Made by a program: the position numbers and the translations under genes
In this document: in pieces, positions 1 to 6,603 of the stretch
Position numbering within the stretch: the stretch's first letter is position 1
Layout: the number at the start of each line of letters is the position of its first letter
Origin: an uncultured Alphaproteobacteria bacterium
Lineage (GTDB): Bacteria; Pseudomonadota; Alphaproteobacteria; UBA7887
DNA length: 9,833 bases
Direction: 5' to 3'
Assembly: GCA_913044255.1 (NCBI GenBank)
Contig: CAJWOI010000077.1
Coordinates: 1-9,833, forward strand
Notes under the pieces: generated by a model
Told to the model about the DNA's origin: nothing
What the model saw: only the letters and a program-made list of their open reading frames with translations
Database searches by the model: none

Positions 1-345
1 ACATCTCCAAACTATGAGTTCTTCTAATGAAGAGGCTTGGCCACACGCAAACGACGACAACGTAAAACCTGCAACCGAAAAGAGAAACAGACGACGGCGA
101 CCGATCCGTAACGACAACCATCCCGCGGCCGGGGTCATAATCGCCGTGGAAACAATATAGGAAGTTAGGACCCAAGAGATTTCATCTGGGCCGGCAGAAA
201 GATTTCCCTGCATGTTCGGAATTGCGACTGCAGCTATGGTAACATCAATGACCTGCATCAGTGTTGCCAACAACAATGCAGCCATAATCCAGCCACGTCG
301 AACCTTTGGCGCTGATACACTATCGATCAGGGACCCGTTACTCAC
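1..345 (-). CDS. emrB: EmrB-type MFS multidrug efflux permease (N-terminal part, cut by window edge)
   Basis: This is the N-terminal 115 residues of a DHA2-family (14-TM) major facilitator drug/proton antiporter; the rest lies beyond the left edge. TM1 runs from about residue 19 to 42 and carries the DHA2 motif in the form VIDVTIAAVAIPNMQG (32-47; family form LDxTIVNVALPxMQG). ISWVLTSYIV (56-65) starts TM2, and GWLSLRIGRRR (75-85) is the cytoplasmic motif A loop after TM2. The start is taken as GTG at 345: an in-frame TGA lies nine codons upstream and no ATG or TTG lies between. No good Shine-Dalgarno precedes it. The next in-frame ATG is codon 21, already in TM1, so it is unlikely. It follows emrA by 97 bp on the same strand. 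By family knowledge it pairs with the EmrA-like periplasmic adaptor, and an outer-membrane channel of the TolC type, to export hydrophobic drugs. The family call is firm; the substrate is unknown. Confidence 0.92.
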   Translation of the reverse strand, partial: MSNGSLIDSVSAPKVRRGWIMAALLLATLMQVIDVTIAAVAIPNMQGNLSAGPDEISWVLTSYIVSTAIMTPAAGWLSLRIGRRRLFLFSVAGFTLSSFACGQASSLEELIVWRC

Positions 346-442
346 TGTACGACGCCATTTTCATAAACGGAGTTTTACGAATTTTTTCCAACATGGCAGA
401 TGGAACTACTGGTAACTGAGGGCAGATATAGCCGCATTAATT

Positions 443-1552
443 TCATAGTTTAATTTTGGCCAAACGAGCCAACGCGTTGGTGACAAAATCGGGTACTTGA
501 CGACGATGTTCGGTGTCAATTGATACAACTGCACTCATACCAGCTCGAAGGGGGGGCTCCCTCTCATAGTCCAACAACATCAAGCGAACCGGCACACGCT
601 GGACAATTTTCACCCAATTACCGGTGGCATTCTGGGGAGGCAGGACTGAAAATTCCGCTCCTGTAGCAGCTCCTATGCTTGCCACCAGTGCACGCCATGG
701 CATGTCCGGGTATGAGTCAACTTGAATTGTTGCGGCTTGCCCTACTTCCACATTTGTGAGCTTTGTTTCTTTCAGATTAGCATCCACCCATACCCCCTCA
801 CTGGATACGATACCAAACAGAGGTTTTCCAGCGGCAACGTATTCTCCGCGTTGCAGGCCGATATTCGTGACTACACCGTCCGTCGTCGCGTTAATCACAG
901 TGCGGCTTAACTCAAATACTGCCTGTTCAAGTTCAGCCGAAGCAGCCACGTAATCCGGGTGTTCTTTTAAAGGCGCATCTGAAGCACCACCGAGATAAAC
1001 CGATACTTGTTCAATTTTCTCGACTCTTTGTCGGACCGCTTGTCGCGCAAGATCAAATTCATAGCGAGCCTGATCCAGCGCCGCCTCCGAACTGACGCCT
1101 CTTTCCTGCAACGCCTCACGACGCTCATACTCACGCCGCAAGTAAACAACTTTCTCTTCCTCTGCCTGCTTAGCCGCCGTCTCTTCTCGATAATGAGCCC
1201 GCGTTGCCTCTATTTTTCTCTGTACTGCGGCAAGACGCGCCTCAGCACGCGTAACGGCAATACGAAATGGCATATCGTCAATGCGAATCAATGGTTGTCC
1301 GTTTGCCACCCTCATATTTTCGCTAACCAACACCTCAACCAAAGGACCCGATACTTCTGCACTGACCAAAATCTTGTCGGCCTTTACGTAGGCATTATCC
1401 GTTGTAATAAATCGACCGCCTGTCGCGTAGAAGTAACCACCCACAAGAGCAATACCGAGAGGTCCCAAAACAATTATGGTTATCCGAAAGATGATCTCCA
1501 CTAACCGTCTAACTAATCCGCGATGAGTTAAGGCCGAACTATGTTCCGTCAT
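443..1552 (-). CDS. emrA: EmrA/HlyD-family periplasmic adaptor (membrane fusion protein) of a drug efflux pump
   Basis: A 369-residue membrane fusion protein of normal EmrA length. It has a short basic cytoplasmic N-terminus, one membrane anchor (about residues 23-42), and the EmrA signature TTDNAYVKAD (50-59), which begins the barrel-sandwich (lipoyl-like) domain. A long charged helical hairpin with coiled-coil character spans about 100-183, and the second half of the lipoyl domain follows (about 215-250, NATTDGVVTNIGLQRGEYV). The beta-barrel contains LPPQNATGNWVKIVQRVPVR (304-323), the typical EmrA motif, and LRAGMSAVVSID (335-346). It bridges the inner-membrane EmrB pump and an outer-membrane channel. 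Its ATG overlaps the 3' end of the marR gene by 14 bp, so the two are probably translationally coupled; only a weak GGGACGGG-like site precedes the start. emrB follows on the same strand. The family call is secure; drug specificity cannot be read from the sequence. Confidence 0.95.
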   Translation of the reverse strand: MTEHSSALTHRGLVRRLVEIIFRITIIVLGPLGIALVGGYFYATGGRFITTDNAYVKADKILVSAEVSGPLVEVLVSENMRVANGQPLIRIDDMPFRIAVTRAEARLAAVQRKIEATRAHYREETAAKQAEEEKVVYLRREYERREALQERGVSSEAALDQARYEFDLARQAVRQRVEKIEQVSVYLGGASDAPLKEHPDYVAASAELEQAVFELSRTVINATTDGVVTNIGLQRGEYVAAGKPLFGIVSSEGVWVDANLKETKLTNVEVGQAATIQVDSYPDMPWRALVASIGAATGAEFSVLPPQNATGNWVKIVQRVPVRLMLLDYEREPPLRAGMSAVVSIDTEHRRQVPDFVTNALARLAKIKL

Positions 1553-2045
1553 TGCCCGTCCCGGATTTTACTTCTGGATCCGCGATGGCGTTCCGATTCG
1601 CATTGTTATTGGCCGTTATCAGGTTCTGCTTGACCACCCGCAATTGGTCTATCAAGCGATCCTGGTCCTGGTCATCCATACCAGACAACGCTTCCTCACG
1701 AACTGAGAGTGCGACGGAACGCAATTCGACGAGGATTGGTCTTGCTTTATCAGTCAAGAATAGCCGTTTCACTCTCCTATCGCTCGGATCTGGCCGACGT
1801 TCCACCCACCCGTCCGCACTTAGCCGGTCTAGGAGGCGAGCTAACGTGATGGGCTGGATTTCAAGAATATCCGCAAGACCAGCCTGTTTAATGCCCTCAT
1901 TCCGAGATAAATGCGCTAAAACCCGCCACTGGGCACGCGTCAACCCAATCGTCCTAGCATGGCGATCAAAGCTCGTCCGCAACAGACGAGAAATATCGTG
2001 GAGAAGAAATCCGAAACTGCGTTTCAATTCATCTGGGGTTAACAC
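1539..2045 (-). CDS. MarR-family transcriptional regulator of the emrAB operon
   Basis: A 168-residue winged-helix regulator. The N-terminal dimerisation helix is about residues 5-32. The DNA-binding domain follows: TRAQWRVLAHL (36-46), IKQAGLADILEI (52-63), a recognition helix PITLARLLDRLSADGW (65-80) and the wing with the family hallmark RRPDPSDRRVKRLFLT (83-98). A C-terminal dimerisation helix ends near 145, and a polar Asn-rich tail (145-168) follows. The start is GTG at 2045; no in-frame ATG fits and only a weak GGAA lies upstream. It is the first gene of a marR-emrA-emrB operon and overlaps emrA by 14 bp. By family knowledge such proteins repress their own efflux operon and are released by phenolic or lipophilic ligands. 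Two palindromic boxes lie directly upstream, over the predicted promoter. The target assignment is inferred from context. Confidence 0.95.
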   Translation of the reverse strand: MLTPDELKRSFGFLLHDISRLLRTSFDRHARTIGLTRAQWRVLAHLSRNEGIKQAGLADILEIQPITLARLLDRLSADGWVERRPDPSDRRVKRLFLTDKARPILVELRSVALSVREEALSGMDDQDQDRLIDQLRVVKQNLITANNNANRNAIADPEVKSGTGNDGT

Positions 2046-2068
2046 GGCAGGTTTCCATAGAAATATTA

Positions 2069-2082
2069 ATGAGCAAGCTTAT
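2069..2082. promoter_or_regulatory. Palindromic box 1, probable MarR operator
   Basis: The sequence ATGAGCAAGCTTAT is a near-perfect palindrome (ATGAGC / AA / GCTTAT, one mismatched pair). It shares a 12-base direct repeat, AGCAAGCTTATA, with box 2 located 30 bp away. It overlaps the predicted -10 element of the MarR gene. That MarR proteins bind short AT-rich palindromes near their own promoter is family knowledge; binding here is inferred. Confidence 0.5.
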
Positions 2083-2106
2083 AATATACTACAATATAAT
2101 AAGCAA
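2078..2106 (-). promoter_or_regulatory. Predicted sigma70-type promoter of the marR-emrAB operon
   Basis: On the minus strand, TTGCTT (2106-2101) as -35 and TATAAG (2083-2078) as -10 are separated by 17 bp. The GTG start of the MarR gene lies 32 nt beyond the -10 box, which gives a leader of about 25 nt. The -35 hexamer falls in the upstream palindromic box and the -10 in the downstream one, so a bound repressor would block both. The -35 is only a half match to consensus. Confidence 0.5.
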
Positions 2107-2112
2107 GCTTAT
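2099..2112. promoter_or_regulatory. Palindromic box 2, probable MarR operator
   Basis: The sequence ATAAGCAAGCTTAT is a perfect palindrome with 6-bp arms and an AA centre. Its centre is exactly 30 bp from the centre of box 1, close to three helical turns, so both would lie on about the same DNA face. It overlaps the predicted -35 of the marR promoter. It also directly abuts a consensus TATAAT at 2112-2117 on the plus strand, a possible -10 toward the opp operon, although no convincing -35 partners it. Confidence 0.55.
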
Positions 2113-2226
2113 ATAATTATCTTGTCGTGCCTAAGCCTGAAATCGAAGGTCCCAAGCAACAAAACGTGTCAATTTAAGTAATTTTTTGGAAAGGCCGGTA
2201 TACTTGCTGATGTCAACTCTCGGAAG

Positions 2227-2249
2227 CACTCGGCCCAACGGCCGGAGTG
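2227..2249 (+). other. Imperfect hairpin in the leader of the opp operon
   Basis: CACTCGGCC (2227-2235) can pair with GGCC-G-GAGTG (2240-2249) through nine base pairs, a CAAC loop and one bulged G. It lies 56 nt before the ATG of the first ABC ATPase gene. No T-run follows, so it is not a classic terminator. It could be a leader structure or chance; no riboswitch family was recognised. Confidence 0.3.
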
Positions 2250-2304
2250 TCATCGAGATTCTGAACGGACGTCAAATTAAACATCAGCCGATACACGAAG
2301 ATCA

Positions 2305-3327
2305 ATGGACCCCCACGGCCACACCTATACGGACCCACCCCCCGTCGGCAGTCCGGAAATTGACGACCCCATTTTGGACGTACGCGATCTAGAAATCAGA
2401 TTCGTAAATGAAAAGGTCAATTTGTTGGCCGTTCAGGAGCTTTCCTATCAATTAAATCGTGGTTGCACACTGGGTGTAGTCGGTGAAAGTGGTTGTGGTA
2501 AAACGGTCAGCGCACTCGCCGTACTAGGCCTGCTGGATCCCCCAGGAGAGATCTCCGGTGGCGAAATATGGTTCGAAGGCCGTAACCTGAAATTGCTTAC
2601 TCAAAAACAATTGGCAAAGGTACGCGGCGCAAAAATCGGAATGGTCTTCCAGGAACCAATGACGGCACTAAATCCTGTTTACACGATCGGCGACCAAATA
2701 TCTGAAGTAGCGGTCGTGCACCAGAATTTATCAAAAAGTGCTGCACGGGTGCGGGCAGTTGAGTTATTGGATCTAACTTGTGTGCCAGCACCGAACAAAC
2801 GCATCTACGACTACCCACATCAACTTTCGGGAGGACTACGCCAACGCGCAATGATCGCTATGGCACTCGCAGGGGAACCGTCCCTTTTGATTGCCGATGA
2901 ACCGACCACAGCGCTGGACGTAACTCTGCAGTCACAAATTTTAGAACTTTTTTTGGAAATTCAAAGCCAGTTTGATATGGCTATCCAATTCATAAGCCAT
3001 GATTTGGGCGTGATCTCCGAAATTGCGGACGAGGTGCTAGTTCTATACGCGGGCCGTGCCGTTGAACGCGCCCCATCCGCAGCTTTGTTTTCAAATCCGC
3101 GGCATCCATACACTCAGGGCTTGCTTTCTACAGTGCCACGCTTGGACAGCGCACATGATCGTTTGCCAGCAATTCCCGGACAAACACCGAACATCGCCCA
3201 GTTACCTCGCGGATGTCCCTTCCACGATAGATGTTTTGCCGCCACGACGGAGTGCGTAGAACAAGAACCCAGGCTTGAGCAGATTGAAGCGGGGCACTGG
3301 GTCGCATGCCTTAAAGTTGGATCATGA
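2305..3327 (+). CDS. oppD: Oligo/dipeptide ABC importer ATPase, OppD/DppD type
   Basis: A 340-residue ATP-binding subunit of a peptide/nickel-class ABC importer, the usual OppD length. Visible motifs in order: Walker A GESGCGKT (60-67), Q-loop FQEPMTALNP (115-124, Gln116), signature LSGGLRQR (174-181), Walker B LLIADEP (194-200, catalytic Glu199) and H-loop His232 in ISHDLGV. The C-terminal Opp/Dpp domain holds NPRHPYTQGLL (264-274) and the cysteine cluster Cys304, Cys310, Cys317 and Cys335. In DppD-type proteins such a cluster is known to be able to bind a [4Fe-4S] centre. The signature has Leu where Met or Gln is common. The start is the first ATG after an in-frame stop and its ribosome site is weak; about 20 proline-rich residues precede the ABC core. 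Its stop overlaps the next start as ATGA. Together with OppF it powers transport. The exact substrate (oligopeptide, dipeptide or other) cannot be told. Confidence 0.95.
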   Translation: MDPHGHTYTDPPPVGSPEIDDPILDVRDLEIRFVNEKVNLLAVQELSYQLNRGCTLGVVGESGCGKTVSALAVLGLLDPPGEISGGEIWFEGRNLKLLTQKQLAKVRGAKIGMVFQEPMTALNPVYTIGDQISEVAVVHQNLSKSAARVRAVELLDLTCVPAPNKRIYDYPHQLSGGLRQRAMIAMALAGEPSLLIADEPTTALDVTLQSQILELFLEIQSQFDMAIQFISHDLGVISEIADEVLVLYAGRAVERAPSAALFSNPRHPYTQGLLSTVPRLDSAHDRLPAIPGQTPNIAQLPRGCPFHDRCFAATTECVEQEPRLEQIEAGHWVACLKVGS

Positions 3328-4307
3328 TGCCTCGTAGTCAATCACCCATCGTGGAACTACGTAAACTGGTAAAGCACTTCCAGATTCCGCGGCGGCGACT
3401 AGGTGACCTGCAGCGAGTGATTCACGCGGTAAATCGAGTCGATCTCTCGATCAATTACGGCGAAACGTTGGCGCTGATCGGGGAGAGCGGTTGCGGGAAA
3501 ACAACCTTGGGGCGGTGCGCCATTCGACTCTACCCGCCAACCGAAGGGCGCATCCTGTTCCGTGGCTCTGACATAACAAAAATACGTGGCCGAGGCCTGC
3601 AACCTTTTCGTAAATCGGTCCAAATGGTGTTTCAAGATCCCAATGAATCCCTTGATCCACGTATGCCCGTATCTTCAACAATTGGCGAACCAATGCGAAT
3701 ACAAAAACTCGGCGATCGCGCGTTTCATCGAGAACGCATCGAAGAAGCAATGGATGCTGTTGGCTTATCTCTCCATTTTTTAAATCGTTATCCTCATGAA
3801 TTTTCAGGAGGTCAACGGCAACGGATAGCAATCGCCCGTGCTCTCGTGCTGGGGCCGGATTTGATTATTGCCGATGAGCCGGTTTCGGCGCTTGATGTTT
3901 CGATACAAAGTCAGATCCTAAATCTATTTTCTGAATTACGTGAAGCAAAAGGATTGGCGTTACTTTTCATCACGCATGACCTAGCAGTAGTGAACTTCAT
4001 AGCTGATCGTGTCGCCGTCATGTACCTTGGGAAAATTGTCGAGATAGCAGACAGGGATGTCCTGCTAAAAAGATCGCGCCACCCGTACAGTCAGGCCCTG
4101 CGGGCTGCAGTACCAAAAACGGGCATAGGAAAACGGCGGCGAGGGATAACTCCCGCTGGAGACCCTCCCGACCCTTCGTCGCCACCTACGGGATGCCCGT
4201 TTCACACGCGTTGCCCTAAAACTACAGAGATTTGTAGGGAGATCGAACCTGATCTTGAATTGATGGATGGCGACATTCGGCATCAGGTAGCTTGTCATTT
4301 CAAATAA
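3324..4307 (+). CDS. oppF: Oligo/dipeptide ABC importer ATPase, OppF/DppF type
   Basis: The second ATPase of the importer, 327 residues. Motifs: Walker A GESGCGKT (53-60), Q-loop FQDPNESLDPR (103-113, Gln104), signature FSGGQRQR (160-167), Walker B LIIADEP (180-186, Glu185) and H-loop His218 in ITHDLAVV. Features typical of OppF are the IGEPMRI segment (120-126), SRHPYSQAL (251-259) and the C-terminal Cys291, Cys297, Cys304 and Cys324, matching the OppD cluster. Its ATG overlaps the OppD stop codon by 4 bp (ATGA), a standard arrangement for translational coupling and 1:1 subunit production. A second ATG follows at once, so the true start may be one codon later. It should form a cytoplasmic heterodimer with OppD on the permease pair. 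All ATPase residues appear intact. Confidence 0.95.
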   Translation: MMPRSQSPIVELRKLVKHFQIPRRRLGDLQRVIHAVNRVDLSINYGETLALIGESGCGKTTLGRCAIRLYPPTEGRILFRGSDITKIRGRGLQPFRKSVQMVFQDPNESLDPRMPVSSTIGEPMRIQKLGDRAFHRERIEEAMDAVGLSLHFLNRYPHEFSGGQRQRIAIARALVLGPDLIIADEPVSALDVSIQSQILNLFSELREAKGLALLFITHDLAVVNFIADRVAVMYLGKIVEIADRDVLLKRSRHPYSQALRAAVPKTGIGKRRRGITPAGDPPDPSSPPTGCPFHTRCPKTTEICREIEPDLELMDGDIRHQVACHFK

Positions 4308-4361
4308 CCGAATAAATCTTATGATTATTAGTCTGTTACTAGGTTCTTGGCGGTAGCAACA

Positions 4362-5315
4362 ATGACATTCTATGTAACAAAACGCCTTGCCGAATCTGTC
4401 ATAGTATTGTTCGTGATGTCGTTTGCTATATACGCCCTTATGGCACTAATGCCCGGGGATCCGATTGACATCATGGTGCAGTCGGATCCGCACTTGACAC
4501 CAGCCGACGCAACTCGTCTGAAAGAAATCTACGGGCTGGATCAACCTTTCAGCAAACGATACGCCAACTGGTTTTTTTCTGCCGTTCAGGGCGATTTTGG
4601 TTATTCACGTATTCACAATCGACCCACACTGGAAATTTTAGCCCCGCGTCTAACCAACACGGCCTGGCTAATGCTAGCGAGCCTCTTATTTTCCCTCATA
4701 ATTGCGTTGCCGATTGGCATTTATTCCGCACTACATCCATATTCCAAAACCGATTATTTGGTAAATTTTTTAGCTCTGGGTGGCATTTCAATTCCAGTTT
4801 TCTGGCTAGCTCTGATGCTAATAGTGGTTTTTTCAGTTTGGTTTGGCTGGCTCCCAGCCGGCGGAATGAAAACCGTTGGTGAAAGTGGCCTGGCCGACAG
4901 TCTTCGCCATATGATTTTACCTGTCGTTACTTTGAGTATCGCATCAATCGGGAGCCTAACGCGCTACGTGAGGTCCGCAATGATGGAAGTTTTGCGCAAC
5001 GATTATATTCGGACCGCACGGGCTAAAGGTCTGAGTCAGAGCACGATTGTTTTTAAGCATGCACTTCGGAACGCGATGATCCCAGTCGTAACCGTAATTG
5101 CTCTGAGTTTTGGCACCCTGTTTTCTGGGGCATTGATCACGGAGACAATGTTTTCATACCTAGGAATGGGGAAATTGATCTACGACTCAATTATGGGCAA
5201 TGACTTCAACATGGCGCTTGTGAGTCTACTATTTGCAACAGCGTTGGTGCTTGCCAGCAATCTGCTGGCTGACTTGATCTACGCGTGGCTTGATCCGCGA
5301 ATTCACTACCGGTAG
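4362..5315 (+). CDS. oppB: Oligo/dipeptide ABC importer permease, OppB/DppB type
   Basis: An inner-membrane permease of 317 residues with six predicted membrane segments (about 10-30, 99-123, 134-160, 183-203, 237-258 and 283-309). Hallmarks of the DppB/OppB group are LMPGDPIDIMV (29-39), the periplasmic LKEIYGLDQPFSKRYANWF (53-71), GDFGYS (77-82), and the cytoplasmic EAA loop EVLRNDYIRTARAKGLS (209-225), which docks on the ATPases. The C-terminus, YAWLDPRIHYR, is typical of the family. The ATG at 4362 is preferred because GGCGG lies 8 nt upstream; an in-frame TTG at 4347 would add five residues. It is separated from the OppF stop by 54 bp and stands 14 bp before the ATG chosen for OppC. The importer role is firm, the solute is not. 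Confidence 0.95.
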   Translation: MTFYVTKRLAESVIVLFVMSFAIYALMALMPGDPIDIMVQSDPHLTPADATRLKEIYGLDQPFSKRYANWFFSAVQGDFGYSRIHNRPTLEILAPRLTNTAWLMLASLLFSLIIALPIGIYSALHPYSKTDYLVNFLALGGISIPVFWLALMLIVVFSVWFGWLPAGGMKTVGESGLADSLRHMILPVVTLSIASIGSLTRYVRSAMMEVLRNDYIRTARAKGLSQSTIVFKHALRNAMIPVVTVIALSFGTLFSGALITETMFSYLGMGKLIYDSIMGNDFNMALVSLLFATALVLASNLLADLIYAWLDPRIHYR

Positions 5316-5329
5316 GTGAAGTGGAAGCG

Positions 5330-6268
5330 ATGACACAAAAAATCGACCCTGAGCGACGTGAACTGAGTCCGTCGCAACTGACTTGGAGCCGGTTTTGTAC
5401 ACACCGTATGGCTCTGTTGAGTGGGTTGATTTTGATAATGCTGGTTATATTGGCCGTAGCCGCACCAATAATTGAATATGTATCTGGATACAACACCTCA
5501 TCCGTTGATTTACTGAATCGCTTTGAAACAGCATCTTTGTCTCATCCATTCGGTACCGACGAACTTGGTCGAGATGTCCTTCTACGCCTGTTTTACGGCG
5601 GACGCGTATCGCTATTGGTGGGACTCACTACGGCGGTACTTGCCGCCCTTTTCGGAGTTATAATTGGCATTCCAGCAGGCTATTTCGGTGGTTGGTTGGA
5701 CTCTTTGTTAATGCGACTCACCGACAGTGTAATTGCACTGCCGCTTTTACCATTGTTGATAGTCCTAGCAGCCGTAGACTTAAGCAAACTGGGTGTGTCA
5801 CCAGCGGTCGCTAACAGCCCTGAACTAAGCTTTTACCGTATTGTCCTAATAATTTCCTTAGTTGGCTGGACCACCGTGGCCCGCCTAGTGCGGGGGGCGG
5901 CACTTAGTTTGCGCGAACGAGACTTCGTACTCGCCGCATTATCGCAGGGGGCAAGCCACACGTGGATTATGTTGCGCCATATACTACCTAACTCGATTTC
6001 ACCCATCTTAGTCTCGACTACACTTTCTGTGGGCAACATTATCCTGCTCGAATCGGTGCTAAGTTTCCTCGGACTCGGCATCCAGCCACCAATTCCAAGT
6101 TGGGGCAATATGTTGAGTAATGCCCAGGAGCTTATCTACGAGGTGCCAATGCTGGCTGTGTGGCCGGGGCTGGCCATTTTTATTACTGTGGTTGCGTTTA
6201 ATTTTTTGGGCGATGGCCTTCAAGATGCACTCGATCCAAAAGAGTCAGCGCGATGGCCGACTGATTGA
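5330..6268 (+). CDS. oppC: Oligo/dipeptide ABC importer permease, OppC/DppC type
   Basis: The second permease, 312 residues, partner of OppB in the membrane channel. The N-terminal OppC-type segment includes the first TM (about 28-50) and then HPFGTDELGRDVLLRLFYGG (72-91), a strong DppC/OppC signature at the edge of the transport domain. Further TMs lie near 92-116, 134-150, 170-186, 222-245 and 277-297. The EAA loop is ERDFVLAALSQGASHTWIML (196-215), and LSFLGLGIQPPIPSWGNML (244-262) is the conserved segment before the last TM. The ATG at 5330 has GGA 4 nt upstream; a GTG at 5321 in the same frame would add three residues and is an equally possible start. It is the last gene of the operon: no binding-protein gene and no strong terminator follow. 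Function by family is certain; substrate is unknown. Confidence 0.94.
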   Translation: MTQKIDPERRELSPSQLTWSRFCTHRMALLSGLILIMLVILAVAAPIIEYVSGYNTSSVDLLNRFETASLSHPFGTDELGRDVLLRLFYGGRVSLLVGLTTAVLAALFGVIIGIPAGYFGGWLDSLLMRLTDSVIALPLLPLLIVLAAVDLSKLGVSPAVANSPELSFYRIVLIISLVGWTTVARLVRGAALSLRERDFVLAALSQGASHTWIMLRHILPNSISPILVSTTLSVGNIILLESVLSFLGLGIQPPIPSWGNMLSNAQELIYEVPMLAVWPGLAIFITVVAFNFLGDGLQDALDPKESARWPTD

Positions 6269-6380
6269 ACCAAGTCGCCGGAGACCAAAGTAGTAATTTG
6301 AGCCGGAGAGGCCCATTCAGTAAAATTAGAGTCCCTATTTTGTTGGAGATCTAAAGTGTGTTCTGTTGCCCCACAAGGAC

Positions 6381-6409
6381 AAATCGTTTATGCAACTGCA
6401 TACCGATTT
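6381..6409. repeat. Interrupted inverted repeat / hairpin
   Basis: Twelve base pairs form between the two halves: AAATCG pairs with CGATTT (outer six) and TATGCA with TGCATA (inner six), with a TT/C internal bulge and an AC centre. No T-run follows on either strand, so an intrinsic terminator is unlikely. It could be an operator for a dimeric regulator or an RNA hairpin near the 3' end of the opp transcript. Confidence 0.45.
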
Positions 6410-6590
6410 AGCTAAAAACTATTCTGGGCTCGACAAATCGCAATGAAAGTGACTAGGCTCTGCCTCAGTTGAATATTGCGTACAAGTTTGAACGAGCACC
6501 GACGAAATTCTAAGTAAAATTGGTACGGTCCATTCATTTCATAATGACGCCGCGCCCCGCAAAGGTGCAAAGGCTTCCCGGCGGTGGGTG

Positions 6591-6597
6591 GGGGTGA
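6591..6597 (+). promoter_or_regulatory. Shine-Dalgarno site of the 103-residue orphan
   Basis: GGGGTGA ends 6 nt before the ATG at 6604 and is a good match to the anti-Shine-Dalgarno partner GGAGGTGA. It is one of the best ribosome sites in the window and supports the view that this small frame is a real gene. Confidence 0.6.
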
Positions 6598-6603
6598 ACA
6601 AAA

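Larger units (their letters stand above)
6269..6603. other. Gene-free stretch after the opp operon
   Basis: This 335-base interval shows no convincing open frame, tRNA or riboswitch. It holds the interrupted palindrome at 6381-6409 and, at its end, the ribosome site of the next gene. No GC-rich hairpin plus T-run was found, so the end of the opp transcript is not marked by an obvious intrinsic terminator. CATAAT at 6540-6545 could be a -10 box for the next gene, but it lacks a well-spaced -35. Confidence 0.5.

Noticed and set aside
338..394. 18-codon minus-strand frame ending over the emrB GTG start, as a coupling ORF
   Set aside because: The overlap with the GTG would suit translational coupling, but it has no ribosome site and is too short to distinguish from chance.
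1007..1504. 165-codon plus-strand frame inside emrA
   Set aside because: It is antisense to a clear EmrA frame, has no family resemblance, and its composition follows the complement of emrA codons.
1552..2181. 209-codon plus-strand frame over the marR gene
   Set aside because: It lies antisense to a textbook MarR protein, is rich in Arg/Ser as expected of a reverse-complement frame, and starts without a ribosome site.
2186..2392. 68-codon plus-strand frame upstream of and overlapping oppD, as a possible leader peptide
   Set aside because: It begins at TTG with no ribosome site, overlaps the oppD start by 88 bp in another frame, and shows no attenuator layout or recognisable protein.
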